This document shows positions 1 through 8,788 of a stretch of 64,000 bases of DNA, piece after piece. Position numbers and translations under genes: made by a program. Origin of the DNA: Microbacterium sp. LWS13-1.2. Lineage in GTDB: Bacteria > Actinomycetota > Actinomycetes > Actinomycetales > Microbacteriaceae. The DNA lies in NCBI RefSeq assembly GCF_040144835.1, contig NZ_CP151632.1, forward strand, positions 1,922,001 through 1,986,000, given 5' to 3'. Under the pieces are notes generated by a model. The model made no database searches. It was not told the DNA's origin and saw nothing but the letters and a program-made list of their open reading frames with translations. The stretch's first letter is position 1. The number at the start of each line of letters is the position of its first letter.

Positions 1-164
1 CCGACAGGTGTCCTCCGCGGGCGCGTTGTGAACGCGCTCATGTGCTCCGAGAGAGACCACGACGGCGTCGGCTGACGCTGCGCGGCGGATGTGATCCCTC
101 ACTTCCGCGAAGTTGCGCGAGATTTCCCGACCGAAGGACCCGCACAAACTCCCGCGTTACGCAA

Positions 165-180
165 ATGTTACCGCTCACAT
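165..180. promoter_or_regulatory. Candidate LacI-type operator 1 of the sugar ABC operon
   Basis: The 16-base site ATGTTACCGCTCACAT has ATGT/ACAT ends and a central CG, the usual form of LacI-family operators. A second site with the same outer bases lies 32 bases further (centre to centre) in the opposite orientation. Both precede the binding-protein gene, whose operon ends with a LacI-family gene. Role as operator is inferred. Confidence 0.6.
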
Positions 181-196
181 CTTGTGCTACCCCCGA

Positions 197-212
197 ATGT
201 GAAGGCTAACAT
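197..212. promoter_or_regulatory. Candidate LacI-type operator 2 of the sugar ABC operon
   Basis: ATGTGAAGGCTAACAT on the + strand; its reverse complement shares ATGTTA-N-C-N-N-TCACAT with operator 1. It lies 83 bases before the ytfQ start. The two sites are about three helical turns apart, which suits cooperative binding on one DNA face. Confidence 0.6.
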
Positions 213-295
213 TCAGGCGGACGGGCGGCATGGGTGCGGCCCGGTGCACAGTGATACCGGCGTCGATGCCGGACCCGAACGAGGAGGTTTTGGGA

Positions 296-1273
296 ATGAA
301 GAACAGGATTCTCGCCGGTGCAGCGCTTCTGGGAGCGATGGCACTGGTGGCCACAGGCTGCGCGAGCCCGGGCAACGGGGCCGGCGCAGGTGGCGACGAG
401 CTCGTGACGGTCGGCTTCGCGCAGACCGGTTCCGAGTCGGGCTGGCGGAGCGCCAACACCGAGTCGATGAAGGAGGCATTCTCCGAAGACAACGGCTTCG
501 AGCTCATCTTCAACGCCGCCGACAACGACCCGGCGGCGCAGATCGCGGCGGTCCGCGACTTCATCAGCCGGGGCGTCGACGCGATCGTCATCGCCCCGAT
601 CGTGGAGGACGGGTGGGACGACGTGCTCCAGGAGGCGTCGGATGCCGGCATCCCGGTCGTGCTGGAAGACCGCACGGTCACCTCATCCGACGATCTCTTC
701 GCCAGCTGGGTCGGCCTCGACTTCAAGAAGGAGGGCGTGACCGCCGGCGAGTGGGCGGCCGAGAACTTCGCCGACACTCCGACGAAGATGGTCGTGCTCG
801 AGGGCACCACGGGCTCCGCGCCTGCGAACGACCGCGCCGAGGGATTCAACGAGGCGATCGAGGGCACGGCCATCGAGACGATCGACTCGCAGACCGGCGA
901 CTTCACGCGCGACGGCGGCAAGACGGTCATGGAGGGCTTCCTTCAGAAGTACGGCGTGGACGGCATCGACCTTCTGTACGCGCACAACGACGATATGGCG
1001 CTGGGCGCGATCGAAGCGATCGAAGCGGCAGGCGGCGTACCCGGCGAGGACATCAAGATCATCTCGATCGACGCGGTGCATGACGGCATGCAGGCCCTCG
1101 TCGACGGCAAGATCAACTTCATCGTGGAGTGCAACCCGCTGCTCGGCGAGCTCGCCGCGGGCCTCGTGACCGACGTCCTCGACGGCAAGGACGTCGAGAA
1201 GGAGGTCTATGTCGAGGACCAGTCCTTCACGCAGGAGCAGGCCGCCGAGGTCATCGACTCCCGCGCGTACTGA
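296..1273 (+). CDS. ytfQ: Sugar ABC transporter substrate-binding lipoprotein (YtfQ-like)
   Basis: A 325-residue periplasmic-binding-protein-type sugar receptor, expected to be lipid-anchored outside the membrane and to deliver a monosaccharide to the YtfT/YjfF permease. The start at 296 follows a GAGGAGG ribosome site at 281-287. Residues 1-22 form a lipoprotein signal ending ATG-Cys22. The body has the two-lobe pattern of the RbsB/YtfQ family (FISRGVDAIVIAPIVEDGW, an LLYAHNDDMALGAIEAI hinge segment, ISIDAVHDGMQALVDGKINF). It is the first gene of a ytfQRT-yjfF-type operon, and a strong hairpin separates it from the ATPase gene. Galactofuranose specificity is inferred from the permeases and was not tested. 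Confidence 0.9.
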   Translation: MKNRILAGAALLGAMALVATGCASPGNGAGAGGDELVTVGFAQTGSESGWRSANTESMKEAFSEDNGFELIFNAADNDPAAQIAAVRDFISRGVDAIVIAPIVEDGWDDVLQEASDAGIPVVLEDRTVTSSDDLFASWVGLDFKKEGVTAGEWAAENFADTPTKMVVLEGTTGSAPANDRAEGFNEAIEGTAIETIDSQTGDFTRDGGKTVMEGFLQKYGVDGIDLLYAHNDDMALGAIEAIEAAGGVPGEDIKIISIDAVHDGMQALVDGKINFIVECNPLLGELAAGLVTDVLDGKDVEKEVYVEDQSFTQEQAAEVIDSRAY

Positions 1274-1285
1274 TCCCCGTCCCCG

Positions 1286-1325
1286 CGTCCGTCGGGGATC
1301 GGCTGAGGCCGATCCCCGACGGACG
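1286..1325 (+). terminator. Intra-operon hairpin after the binding-protein gene
   Basis: A near-perfect inverted repeat with an 18-base-pair stem and a 4-base TGAG loop lies in the 75-base gap between ytfQ and the ATPase gene. No T run follows. Such hairpins in ABC operons usually stabilise the upstream message or partly terminate transcription, so that receptor exceeds transporter. That role is inferred. Confidence 0.7.
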
Positions 1326-1348
1326 TCGGACTCGACACGAAAGCACGG

Positions 1349-2887
1349 ATGCGCATGATCGTCAACGAAGACACCCCCGCCGTCGCGATGCGGGGCATCA
1401 CCATCAGCTTCCCCGGCGTCCTCGCCCTCGATCACGTCGACTTCACGCTGCGCCGCGGTGAGATCCACTCCCTCATGGGCGAGAACGGCGCCGGGAAGTC
1501 GACTCTCATCAAGGCCCTGACCGGCGTGTACCAGATCGACAGCGGCACGATCGCCGTCGACGGCGAGGAGCGGGTGTTCTCGGCGACCGCGGACGCGCAG
1601 GCAGCGGGGATCTCCACCGTCTACCAGGAGGTCAACCTCTGCGCCAACCTCTCGGTCGGCGAGAACGTGATGCTCGGGCACGAGCCGAGAGGCCGCGCGG
1701 GCATCGACTGGAAGGCCGTCCACCGGCTCGCCGCCCAGCACCTCGCGGGCCTCGGCCTCACGATCGATACGCGGTCGATCCTCTCGAGCCACTCCATCGC
1801 GATCCAGCAGCTCGTCGCGATCAGCCGCGCCATGGTGCTCGACGCCAGGGTGCTCATCCTCGACGAGCCGACCTCGAGCCTCGACCGCGGCGAGGTCGAG
1901 CGCCTGTTCGCGGTCATCCGAGAGCTCCGCGACCACGGCGTCGCGATCCTGTTCGTCAGCCACTTCCTCGACCAGGTCTACGAGATCTCCGACCGCATCA
2001 CGGTGCTGCGCAACGGCCGGCTCGTCGGAGAGCACATCGCGACGGATCTGCCGCGCGACAGCCTCGTGAGCCAGATGATCGGGCGCGAGCTCGACGAGCT
2101 CGCCGCCATCTCGCGCACCGCCGACCGCGTCATCGACCGCTCTGCGGCGCCGGTGCTGCGCGCCACCGGAGTCGGACGCAGAGGGATGCTGGAGCCCAGC
2201 GACCTCGACATCTACGAGGGCGAGGTCGTCGGCCTCGCCGGGCTCCTCGGCTCGGGCCGCACCGAGCTCGTGCGACTGCTGTACGGCGCCGACAAGGCCG
2301 ACTCGGGAACCGTCGAGATGGGCGGTCGGCCCGCACGTCTCACCTCCCCCCGCCACGCGATCGACCATCGCATCGCGTTCTCCTCCGAGGACCGCCGCGC
2401 CGAAGGGGTCATCGCCGACCTGACGGTCGCCGAGAACATCGTGCTCGGCATCCAGGCGAAGCGGGGATGGATGCGCCCGGTGCGCCGCGCGGAGCGCGAC
2501 CAGGTGGTCTCGGAGTACATCTCGGCACTCGGAGTCCGGCCGGCCGACCCGGACATGCTGGTGCGCAATCTGTCGGGCGGGAACCAGCAGAAGGTGCTGC
2601 TCGCCCGATGGCTGGCGACCGCGCCGCAGCTGATCATCCTCGACGAGCCCACCCGCGGCATCGACGTCGGGGCGAAGGCCGACATCCAGCGCAAGGTCGC
2701 CGAGCTCTCGGCGCAGGGGCTCTCGGTCATCTTCATCTCATCGGAGCTCGAAGAAGTGCTTCGATTGGCACAGCGAGTCGTCGTCATGCGCGATCGACGC
2801 CGCATCGGCGAGCTGGACTCCAGCACCGTCGACCTCGATCTGCTCATCGACTACATCGCCAACGAGGGCGAGGGGAGCGCAGCGTGA
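1349..2887 (+). CDS. ytfR: Sugar ABC transporter ATPase, two ABC domains (YtfR-like, copy 1)
   Basis: A 512-residue cytoplasmic ATPase of the RbsA/YtfR type with two fused ABC domains, powering sugar import. Domain 1 has Walker A at residues 44-52 (GENGAGKST), a family-typical altered signature (SHSIAIQQLVAISRA) and Walker B LILDEPTSS. Domain 2 has the usual degenerate Walker A (GLLGSGRTEL), a classical signature LSGGNQQKVLLAR and Walker B IILDEPTRGIDVG. The ribosome site is weak, and a second ATG at 1355 is possible. It overlaps the next gene by GTGA, so the two are translationally coupled. A second full-length homologue lies at 5032-6561 in the same operon. Confidence 0.92.
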   Translation: MRMIVNEDTPAVAMRGITISFPGVLALDHVDFTLRRGEIHSLMGENGAGKSTLIKALTGVYQIDSGTIAVDGEERVFSATADAQAAGISTVYQEVNLCANLSVGENVMLGHEPRGRAGIDWKAVHRLAAQHLAGLGLTIDTRSILSSHSIAIQQLVAISRAMVLDARVLILDEPTSSLDRGEVERLFAVIRELRDHGVAILFVSHFLDQVYEISDRITVLRNGRLVGEHIATDLPRDSLVSQMIGRELDELAAISRTADRVIDRSAAPVLRATGVGRRGMLEPSDLDIYEGEVVGLAGLLGSGRTELVRLLYGADKADSGTVEMGGRPARLTSPRHAIDHRIAFSSEDRRAEGVIADLTVAENIVLGIQAKRGWMRPVRRAERDQVVSEYISALGVRPADPDMLVRNLSGGNQQKVLLARWLATAPQLIILDEPTRGIDVGAKADIQRKVAELSAQGLSVIFISSELEEVLRLAQRVVVMRDRRRIGELDSSTVDLDLLIDYIANEGEGSAA

Positions 2888-3966
2888 AGAAGCTCGTCAC
2901 ACACCGGCTGTTCTGGCCGGTCGCGGCCCTGCTCGCACTGATCGTGGTCAACACGATCGCGCGACCGCAGTTCATCAGCATCACCGTGCGGGACGGCCAG
3001 CTGTACGGAGCGCTCATCGACATCCTCCGCAACAGCGCGCCGCTCATGCTCGTGGCCCTCGGCATGACGATCGTCATCGCCACCCGGGGCATCGATCTCT
3101 CGGTCGGCGCCATCATGGCTGTCTCCGGCGCGGTGGCGCTGACGATCATCGACACCTCCGGCGATCCGGGCAGCGGCGCCACCGTCGCCGTCGCGCTCCT
3201 GGTCGGCATCCTGGTGGCCCTCGTCCTGGGCGTGTGGAACGGCTTCCTCATCGCGGTGCTGGGCATCCAGCCGATCATCGCGACCCTCGTGCTCATGCTC
3301 GCGGGCCGCGGCGTGGCTCTGCTCATCACCGACGGGTTCATCACCACGGTCACCAGCGCGCCCTACAAGTTCATCGCAACGGGCTACGTCATCGGACTCC
3401 CGTTCGCCCTGTTCATCTCCATCGCGGCGATCGCGGTCATCGCACTGCTCGAGCGGCGCACCGCGCTCGGCGTGCTCACGGAGTCCGTCGGCATCAACCC
3501 CGAGGCGAGCCGGCTGGCGGGCGTCCGTGCCCGCGGGATCGTCTTCGGCGCCTACGCCGCGAGCGGCGTGCTGGCCGGCATGGCGGGTGTCCTCTACAGC
3601 TCGAACATCATGGCTGCCGACGCGAATGCCGCGGGGCTGTACATCGAGCTCTATGCGATCCTCGCCGTCGTGCTGGGCGGCACATCGCTCATGGGAGGCA
3701 AGTTCACCATCGCGGGCACGGTCGTCGGCGTCCTCACGATCCAGACGCTCGAGTCCACCATCCTGTTCCTCGGCGTGCCGTCGGCGCAGGCGCCCGTGTT
3801 CTTCGCAGCGGTCGTGATCGTGGTCGTCCTCGTCCAGTCGCCGCGGCTGCACCGGTTCGCCCGCGGGCTGATCGCCTCGCGCCGCTCCGGCGGCGGCGGT
3901 CCGAGCACGCCCGCACCCACACCCTCGACCACGACGGAGCCGACGAAGGCGGAGGCGGTCCGATGA
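2884..3966 (+). CDS. ytfT: Sugar ABC transporter permease (YtfT-like)
   Basis: A 360-residue membrane permease. It resembles E. coli YtfT over its length: ALGMTIVIATRGIDLSVGAI, WNGFLIAVLGIQPIIATLVL, GRGVALLIT, and AILAVVLGGTSLMGGKF match YtfT signatures. It would form half of the translocation pore. About ten hydrophobic segments are visible. The GTG start at 2884 overlaps the ATPase stop by four bases. The C-terminal 35 residues are a soluble Pro/Thr-rich tail (TPAPTPSTTTEPTK), absent from E. coli YtfT as I recall it. It overlaps the next permease gene by ATGA. Confidence 0.92.
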   Translation: MKKLVTHRLFWPVAALLALIVVNTIARPQFISITVRDGQLYGALIDILRNSAPLMLVALGMTIVIATRGIDLSVGAIMAVSGAVALTIIDTSGDPGSGATVAVALLVGILVALVLGVWNGFLIAVLGIQPIIATLVLMLAGRGVALLITDGFITTVTSAPYKFIATGYVIGLPFALFISIAAIAVIALLERRTALGVLTESVGINPEASRLAGVRARGIVFGAYAASGVLAGMAGVLYSSNIMAADANAAGLYIELYAILAVVLGGTSLMGGKFTIAGTVVGVLTIQTLESTILFLGVPSAQAPVFFAAVVIVVVLVQSPRLHRFARGLIASRRSGGGGPSTPAPTPSTTTEPTKAEAVR

Positions 3967-4982
3967 CCACGACGACTCAGACCGAGGCCGGGCGCCCGAC
4001 GCTCGGCGCCCGCTATGCGACCTTCCTGAGCCGTCACTCGTCGCTCATGCCGACGTTCGCGGCCATCGTGATCCTGATCGTGCTCCTCGTGGGCGCGCAG
4101 TTCGCGTTCGGCAACTTCATCACGCCTCGCAACCTCTCGGCGCTGCTGCTGAACAACGCCTACCTGCTGATACTCGCCGTTGGCCTGACGTTCGTGATCC
4201 TGACGGGCGGCATCGACCTGTCGGTCGGGTCCGTGATGGCGTTCACCGGCATCCTGTGCGCGAAGCTGCTGGCCGAGGGGCTTCCCGCGATCGTGGCGAT
4301 TCCGCTCATGCTGCTCGGCGGCGCCGCGATAGGCCTGCTGATAGGCGTGCTCGTGCACTACTTCGACGTGCAGCCGTTCATCGCCTCGCTCGCCGGCCTG
4401 TTCCTGGCTCGCGGCCTCGCGTTCGTCGTCAGCCTGTCGTCGATCCGTGTCGAGGACCCCGCGGTGCTGTGGCTGCAGCGCACTCGGCTCACGGTGGGCG
4501 ACTGGTACCTGACGCCCACCGGCATCCTCGCCCTCCTCATCGTCGCGATCGGCGTCTTCGTCACGCAGTGGACGCGCTTCGGCCGCACGATCTACGCCAT
4601 CGGCGGCAACGAGCAGTCGGCTCGGCTGATGGGCCTTCCGGTGGCGCGGACGAAGATCCTCGTCTACGTGATCAGCGGCGTCTGCGGCGGCCTCGCGGGC
4701 CTCGTCCTCACGGCCTACTCCGGCGCCGGCTACCCGCTCAACGGCGTCGGCACAGAGCTCGACGCGATCGCCGCGGTGGTCATCGGCGGCACGCTCCTCA
4801 CGGGCGGGTCCGGCTATGTGATCGGCTCGATGATCGGCGTGCTCGTGTACGGCGTGATCAAGACCATCATCGCGTTCATGGGCGCGGAGCAGTCGTGGAC
4901 CCGCATCATCATCGGCGGGCTGCTTCTGGTGTTCATCGTCGTGCAGCGGTTCATCGTCACCCGGTCCGACCGTCGCCGATGA
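3963..4982 (+). CDS. yjfF: Sugar ABC transporter permease (YjfF-like)
   Basis: A 339-residue second permease, most like YjfF: AVGLTFVILTGGIDLSVGSV, AYSGAGYPLNGVGTELDAIA and AAVVIGGTLLTGGSGYVIG are close to the E. coli YjfF signatures. It would pair with the YtfT-like protein as a heterodimeric channel. A cytoplasmic Thr-rich N-terminus of about 25 residues precedes the first membrane span. The start overlaps the previous stop (ATGA), and the reading frame ends 49 bases before the second ATPase gene. Confidence 0.92.
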   Translation: MTTTTQTEAGRPTLGARYATFLSRHSSLMPTFAAIVILIVLLVGAQFAFGNFITPRNLSALLLNNAYLLILAVGLTFVILTGGIDLSVGSVMAFTGILCAKLLAEGLPAIVAIPLMLLGGAAIGLLIGVLVHYFDVQPFIASLAGLFLARGLAFVVSLSSIRVEDPAVLWLQRTRLTVGDWYLTPTGILALLIVAIGVFVTQWTRFGRTIYAIGGNEQSARLMGLPVARTKILVYVISGVCGGLAGLVLTAYSGAGYPLNGVGTELDAIAAVVIGGTLLTGGSGYVIGSMIGVLVYGVIKTIIAFMGAEQSWTRIIIGGLLLVFIVVQRFIVTRSDRRR

Positions 4983-5019
4983 CCCGAGTGCCATGAGCGG
5001 ACCCGTTCGCGTCGCACGA

Positions 5020-5025
5020 CATAAT
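5020..5025 (+). promoter_or_regulatory. Possible -10 element of an internal leaderless promoter
   Basis: CATAAT lies exactly six bases before the ATG at 5032, the spacing seen at several other genes of this window that look leaderless. No good -35 box is visible. It could give the second ATPase and the lacI gene their own transcript. Confidence 0.35.
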
Positions 5026-5031
5026 GGCGTG

Positions 5032-6561
5032 ATGGACGAGCGGCGTCCGCTCATGGAACTCACCGGGGCGACGGTAAGGTTCGGCGCGGAGACCGCGCTC
5101 GACGCCGTGCGCTTCCGCGTGTTCCCCGGCGAGGTGCACTCGCTCATGGGAGAGAACGGCGCCGGCAAGTCGACGCTCATCAAGGCGCTCACCGGGGCGC
5201 TGCACCTCGACATCGGACGCATCGAGCTCGACGGGCAACCCGTCCGGTTCGGGACACCGGCCGACGCGCTGCGCGCGGGGATCAGCACGGTCTACCAGGA
5301 GATCGACCTGCTGCCGAATCTCACCGTGGCCGAGAACATCTGCCTCGGCCGCGAGCCGCGCCGCTTCGGCACGATCCGCTGGTCGGCGATGCGCGAGCGT
5401 GCTGCCGAGGTGCTCTCGGGACTCGGGCTGACGATCGATCCGGCGTCGATGCTCGGCAGCCACTCGCTCGCCGTCCAGCAGCTCGTCGCCATCGCGCGGG
5501 CGATCTCGATCGACGTGCGGGTGCTCGTGCTGGACGAGCCCACCTCGAGCCTCGACATCGACGAGGTGGCCGAGCTCTTCCGCGTCATGCGCGACCTCAA
5601 GGAGCGCGGCGTCGCGATCATCTTCATCTCCCACTTCCTCGACCAGGTCTACGAGATCGCCGACCGCATCACCGTCCTCCGGGGTGGCCGGCTCGTCGGC
5701 GAGTACCTGCCGACGGAGCTGTTGCGCATAGACCTCGTCGAGAAGATGCTGGGGCGCAGCCTCTCGGACCTCGGCACACGCGATCGCGTCGACGCCGCCC
5801 CGGAGGCGGCATCCGCTCTGCTCAATGCTCACGGCGTGACGGTCTCTCCCGGCATCGCCGACGCCGACGTCGCGCTGCATGAGGGCGAGGTGCTCGGGCT
5901 TGCGGGACTCCTCGGCTCGGGACGGACCGAGCTGGCGCGCGCGCTCACCGGAGCCGACCGGCTGGACGCGGGGATCATCACGATCAGCGGAAGGCGGGTC
6001 GAGCAGAGAAGCCCTCGCGAGGCGATCGCGTTCGGCATCGTCTACTCGTCGGAGAACCGCCGCACCGAGGGCATCATCAGCGAGCTCAGCGTGCAGGACA
6101 ACATCACCCTCGCGCTGCAGGCGGAGCGAGGCGTGTTCCGGCGCATGCGGGATCAGCGCCGCCGGGAACTCGCGATGAGCTGGATCGAGGCGCTCGACAT
6201 CCGGCCGGCCGACCCGGACCGCCCCGCGGGCACGCTGTCCGGCGGCAACCAGCAGAAGGTGCTGCTGGCACGACTGCTCGCGCTCTCACCGCGCGTGCTC
6301 GTCCTCGACGAGCCGACGCGCGGCATCGACGTCGGAGCCAAGGTCGAGATCCAGAACCTCGTGGGCGAGCTCGCCGACAACGGGCTGTCGGTGGTGTTCA
6401 TCTCGGCCGAGCTCGAGGAGGTGCTGCGCGTCGCCAGCCGCGTCGCGATCCTGCGTGGCGGCCGCGTGGTCGACACACTGCCGTCCGACTCGCTCACCGT
6501 CGAGTCCCTCATGGCGCTCGTCGCACAGGCCGACGACGCCGACGAGGAGGGAGTACGGTGA
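5032..6561 (+). CDS. Second two-domain sugar ABC ATPase in the same operon (YtfR-like, copy 2)
   Basis: A 509-residue paralogue of the ATPase at 1349-2887, with the same architecture: Walker A GENGAGKST, altered first signature SHSLAVQQLVAIARA, Walker B LVLDEPTSS, then GLLGSGRTEL, LSGGNQQKVLLAR and LVLDEPTRGIDVG. All nucleotide-binding motifs are intact, so it is not a decaying copy. The ATG at 5032 is preferred because it aligns with copy 1 and has CATAAT six bases upstream; an upstream in-frame ATG at 4993 is the alternative. It overlaps the lacI gene by GTGA. It may replace copy 1 in the transporter, pair with it, or serve an orphan permease elsewhere. Confidence 0.88.
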   Translation: MDERRPLMELTGATVRFGAETALDAVRFRVFPGEVHSLMGENGAGKSTLIKALTGALHLDIGRIELDGQPVRFGTPADALRAGISTVYQEIDLLPNLTVAENICLGREPRRFGTIRWSAMRERAAEVLSGLGLTIDPASMLGSHSLAVQQLVAIARAISIDVRVLVLDEPTSSLDIDEVAELFRVMRDLKERGVAIIFISHFLDQVYEIADRITVLRGGRLVGEYLPTELLRIDLVEKMLGRSLSDLGTRDRVDAAPEAASALLNAHGVTVSPGIADADVALHEGEVLGLAGLLGSGRTELARALTGADRLDAGIITISGRRVEQRSPREAIAFGIVYSSENRRTEGIISELSVQDNITLALQAERGVFRRMRDQRRRELAMSWIEALDIRPADPDRPAGTLSGGNQQKVLLARLLALSPRVLVLDEPTRGIDVGAKVEIQNLVGELADNGLSVVFISAELEEVLRVASRVAILRGGRVVDTLPSDSLTVESLMALVAQADDADEEGVR

Positions 6562-7607
6562 CCGACGAGAAGCAGGCGCGCTCCGCGAACATCTTCGACG
6601 TCGCCCGGCTCGCGGGCGTCTCGCACCAGACGGTCTCGCGGGTGCTCAACGACCTGCCCAACGTGCGCCCCGCCACGCGCGCACGGGTGGAGCAGGCGAT
6701 CGCACAGCTGCGGTACAGCCCCTCCCCCGCGGCCCGTGCCCTCGTCACCCGCCGCACCCGAACGATCGGCCTCGTCGCGCCAGGGGTCTCGGACTACGGC
6801 CCGACGTCGGTGGCCACGGCCTTCAACTTCGCGGCCCGGGCGGAGCGCTACAGCGTCGAGACGGTGAGTGCTCTCGATCCCGACCCTGCCGCCGTGCGAG
6901 AGGTGATCGAGTCGCTGCTCCGCCAGCGCGTCGACGCGATCGTGCTCATCGTCGTCGACATCGGCGTGCTCGAGGTCGTCCGGGGCCTCGATCTCAGCAT
7001 CCCGGTAGTCGCCGCCGCCGCGACCGCGCGCAGGAGCCCCCTCATCGTCTCGATCGATCAGTACCGCGGCGCCCGCTCGGCTGTCCGACACCTCGCCGAG
7101 CTCGGCCACACGCGCATCCTCCACCTCGCCGGGCCGCAGCGCGCTCCGGATGCCGTGGAGCGCATCCGCGGCTGGCGCGACGAGCTGGGGTCGCGGCGCC
7201 TCGAGGTCGTCGAGCCGCGGCACGGCGACTGGTCCGCCGCGAGCGGGTACCGGCTGGGCGCCGATCTCGACATCGGCCCCGGGGCGGCGGTGTTCGCATC
7301 GAACGACCACATGTCCATCGGTCTGCTGTCCGCGCTGCGCGAGCGCGGGCTGCGCGTCCCCGAGGACGTCAGCGTGGTCGGCTTCGACGACGTGCCCGAG
7401 GCGGGCTACCTCTACCCGGCGCTCACCACCGTGCGCCAGGACTTCGCGAGCCTCGGCGAGCTCATGATGCAGAAGGTGCTGATCGCGGTGGAGGAGCCCG
7501 ACAGCGTCACCGAGGACACGCCGCTGCCCACCCATCTGATCGTCCGCAACTCGACCCGGCCGCAGGGCCCCACACCATCGGCAGCTGAGCGCCTCTCCCC
7601 TTCGTAG
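6558..7607 (+). CDS. LacI-family transcriptional repressor of the sugar operon
   Basis: A 349-residue regulator with an N-terminal LacI helix-turn-helix (NIFDVARLAGVSHQTVSRVL, about residues 12-31, followed by the hinge helix SPSPAARALVTRRT) and a sugar-binding effector domain (LAELGHTRILHLAGP, FASNDHMSIGLLSALRERG, VVGFDDVPEAGYLYPALTTV). Translation is coupled to the second ATPase gene by a GTGA overlap, so it is made with the transporter. It probably represses the operon through the paired sites at 165-212 and is released by the transported sugar. Operator assignment is inferred. Confidence 0.9.
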   Translation: MTDEKQARSANIFDVARLAGVSHQTVSRVLNDLPNVRPATRARVEQAIAQLRYSPSPAARALVTRRTRTIGLVAPGVSDYGPTSVATAFNFAARAERYSVETVSALDPDPAAVREVIESLLRQRVDAIVLIVVDIGVLEVVRGLDLSIPVVAAAATARRSPLIVSIDQYRGARSAVRHLAELGHTRILHLAGPQRAPDAVERIRGWRDELGSRRLEVVEPRHGDWSAASGYRLGADLDIGPGAAVFASNDHMSIGLLSALRERGLRVPEDVSVVGFDDVPEAGYLYPALTTVRQDFASLGELMMQKVLIAVEEPDSVTEDTPLPTHLIVRNSTRPQGPTPSAAERLSPS

Positions 7608-7625
7608 CGGCCTGCCCGGCGGGCC

Positions 7626-8675
7626 CTACGGCGTGGCGCCGGCGAGCAGCCGCCGCATCTCGGCCATCGCCTCTTCGGACTGCGCCAGGAGGGCGCGAAG
7701 CCGCTCGGCCGTCTCCCCCGGGTCGGCGGGCATCTCGTCGGCGGCCGCGACCGGTGGAACGTCCGCGCCGCCTTCCACCGTAGCGGCGGCGGCCGAGACA
7801 CCGGCGTTCACGGCACCCGCCGCGGCACCGGCGGCGACCCCCTTCGCCGCGTGGCGCGCGATCGACGGCTGCGCGGTCTCCGCAGCCGGCGCCCCCGCGG
7901 TGGCTGCGTCGGACTGCTCGTCGCCCGGATCGGCGAGCGCGGCATCCGTCTCCGCAGCCTCGGCTCCGCCCCTGCCCGGTCCGAGGAAGAGGTTGGCCAG
8001 GTAACCGGTGAAGGTGCCGAAGATGCCGACGCCGACCACGATGATGAGTGCGCCGATGAGCCGGCCGGCATTGGTGACCGGGTACTGATCGCCGTAGCCG
8101 ACGGTCGAGATCGTGACGAGGGTGTACCAGAGCGCATCGGAGGCCGTCGTGATGTTGGCTCCGTCCGCGTGCTCCTCGACCGCCAGGATCGTGATGCTCC
8201 CGAACTGCAGCACGAGCACGCCCATCAAGAGCAGCGTCATCAGCGCGCTGTTGGCGCGGTCATGGATGAGCGTCGCCCAGACCGTCCGCGGACCGAGGTC
8301 GCGCAGGAGCCGGAAGACGCGCAGCAGACGGAACAGGCGGAGGATCTTGAACTGCGGGAACGGCAGGCTCGCCAGCAGATCGGCCCAGCCGAAGCCACGG
8401 AAGAAGTAGCGCCCCGCGGACGGCGCGGTCGAGATCCGGTAGATGAAGTCGCCCAGGAAGATCGCGCTGAACAGGGCGTTCATCACCGACAGCACGAGTT
8501 CGACCGCGTTGTCGCCCGCGATCACGTAGACGAGCACCAGGTTGACGATCGACAGGATCGACAGCGCGCCGATGAAGATCTCGTACGCGGTGTTCTTCAG
8601 CTCGGAGCGCGCCGCGGCGCGCAGTCGGGCGCGCTCACGAGAGCGTTCGCGGATCTCGGAGAGGGAACGGGCCAT
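7626..8675 (-). CDS. Voltage-gated-type potassium channel
   Basis: A 349-residue membrane protein of the six-transmembrane K+ channel type. Residues 111-126 form an arginine-rich S4-like helix (RLFRLLRVFRLLRDL with its flanks), and the selectivity filter is TVGYGD at 191-196, followed by an inner helix with a glycine-rich bend (IVVGVGIFGTF). The N-terminus is basic and cytoplasmic (RERSRERARLRAA). The C-terminal 130 residues are Ala/Pro/Glu-rich, without a recognisable RCK or cyclic-nucleotide domain, and end in a short charged helix. The start at 8675 is chosen because conserved sequence begins there; the frame stays open further upstream. It converges on the lacI gene with only 18 bases between stops. 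Confidence 0.88.
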   Translation of the reverse strand: MARSLSEIRERSRERARLRAAARSELKNTAYEIFIGALSILSIVNLVLVYVIAGDNAVELVLSVMNALFSAIFLGDFIYRISTAPSAGRYFFRGFGWADLLASLPFPQFKILRLFRLLRVFRLLRDLGPRTVWATLIHDRANSALMTLLLMGVLVLQFGSITILAVEEHADGANITTASDALWYTLVTISTVGYGDQYPVTNAGRLIGALIIVVGVGIFGTFTGYLANLFLGPGRGGAEAAETDAALADPGDEQSDAATAGAPAAETAQPSIARHAAKGVAAGAAAGAVNAGVSAAAATVEGGADVPPVAAADEMPADPGETAERLRALLAQSEEAMAEMRRLLAGATP

Positions 8676-8788
8676 GTCGGCTCCTCGGATCGGGCCATGC
8701 CGGACACCCTCCGGCTGAGGCCCCATTGTCCTCGTACCGATCCCCGCCGCGCGACCGGCTCGTCGCGGTCGCGCGAGGTCGACCGTGC

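Noticed and set aside
683..2368. 561-codon open frame on the minus strand
   Set aside because: Antisense to ytfQ and ytfR, with no recognisable domain.
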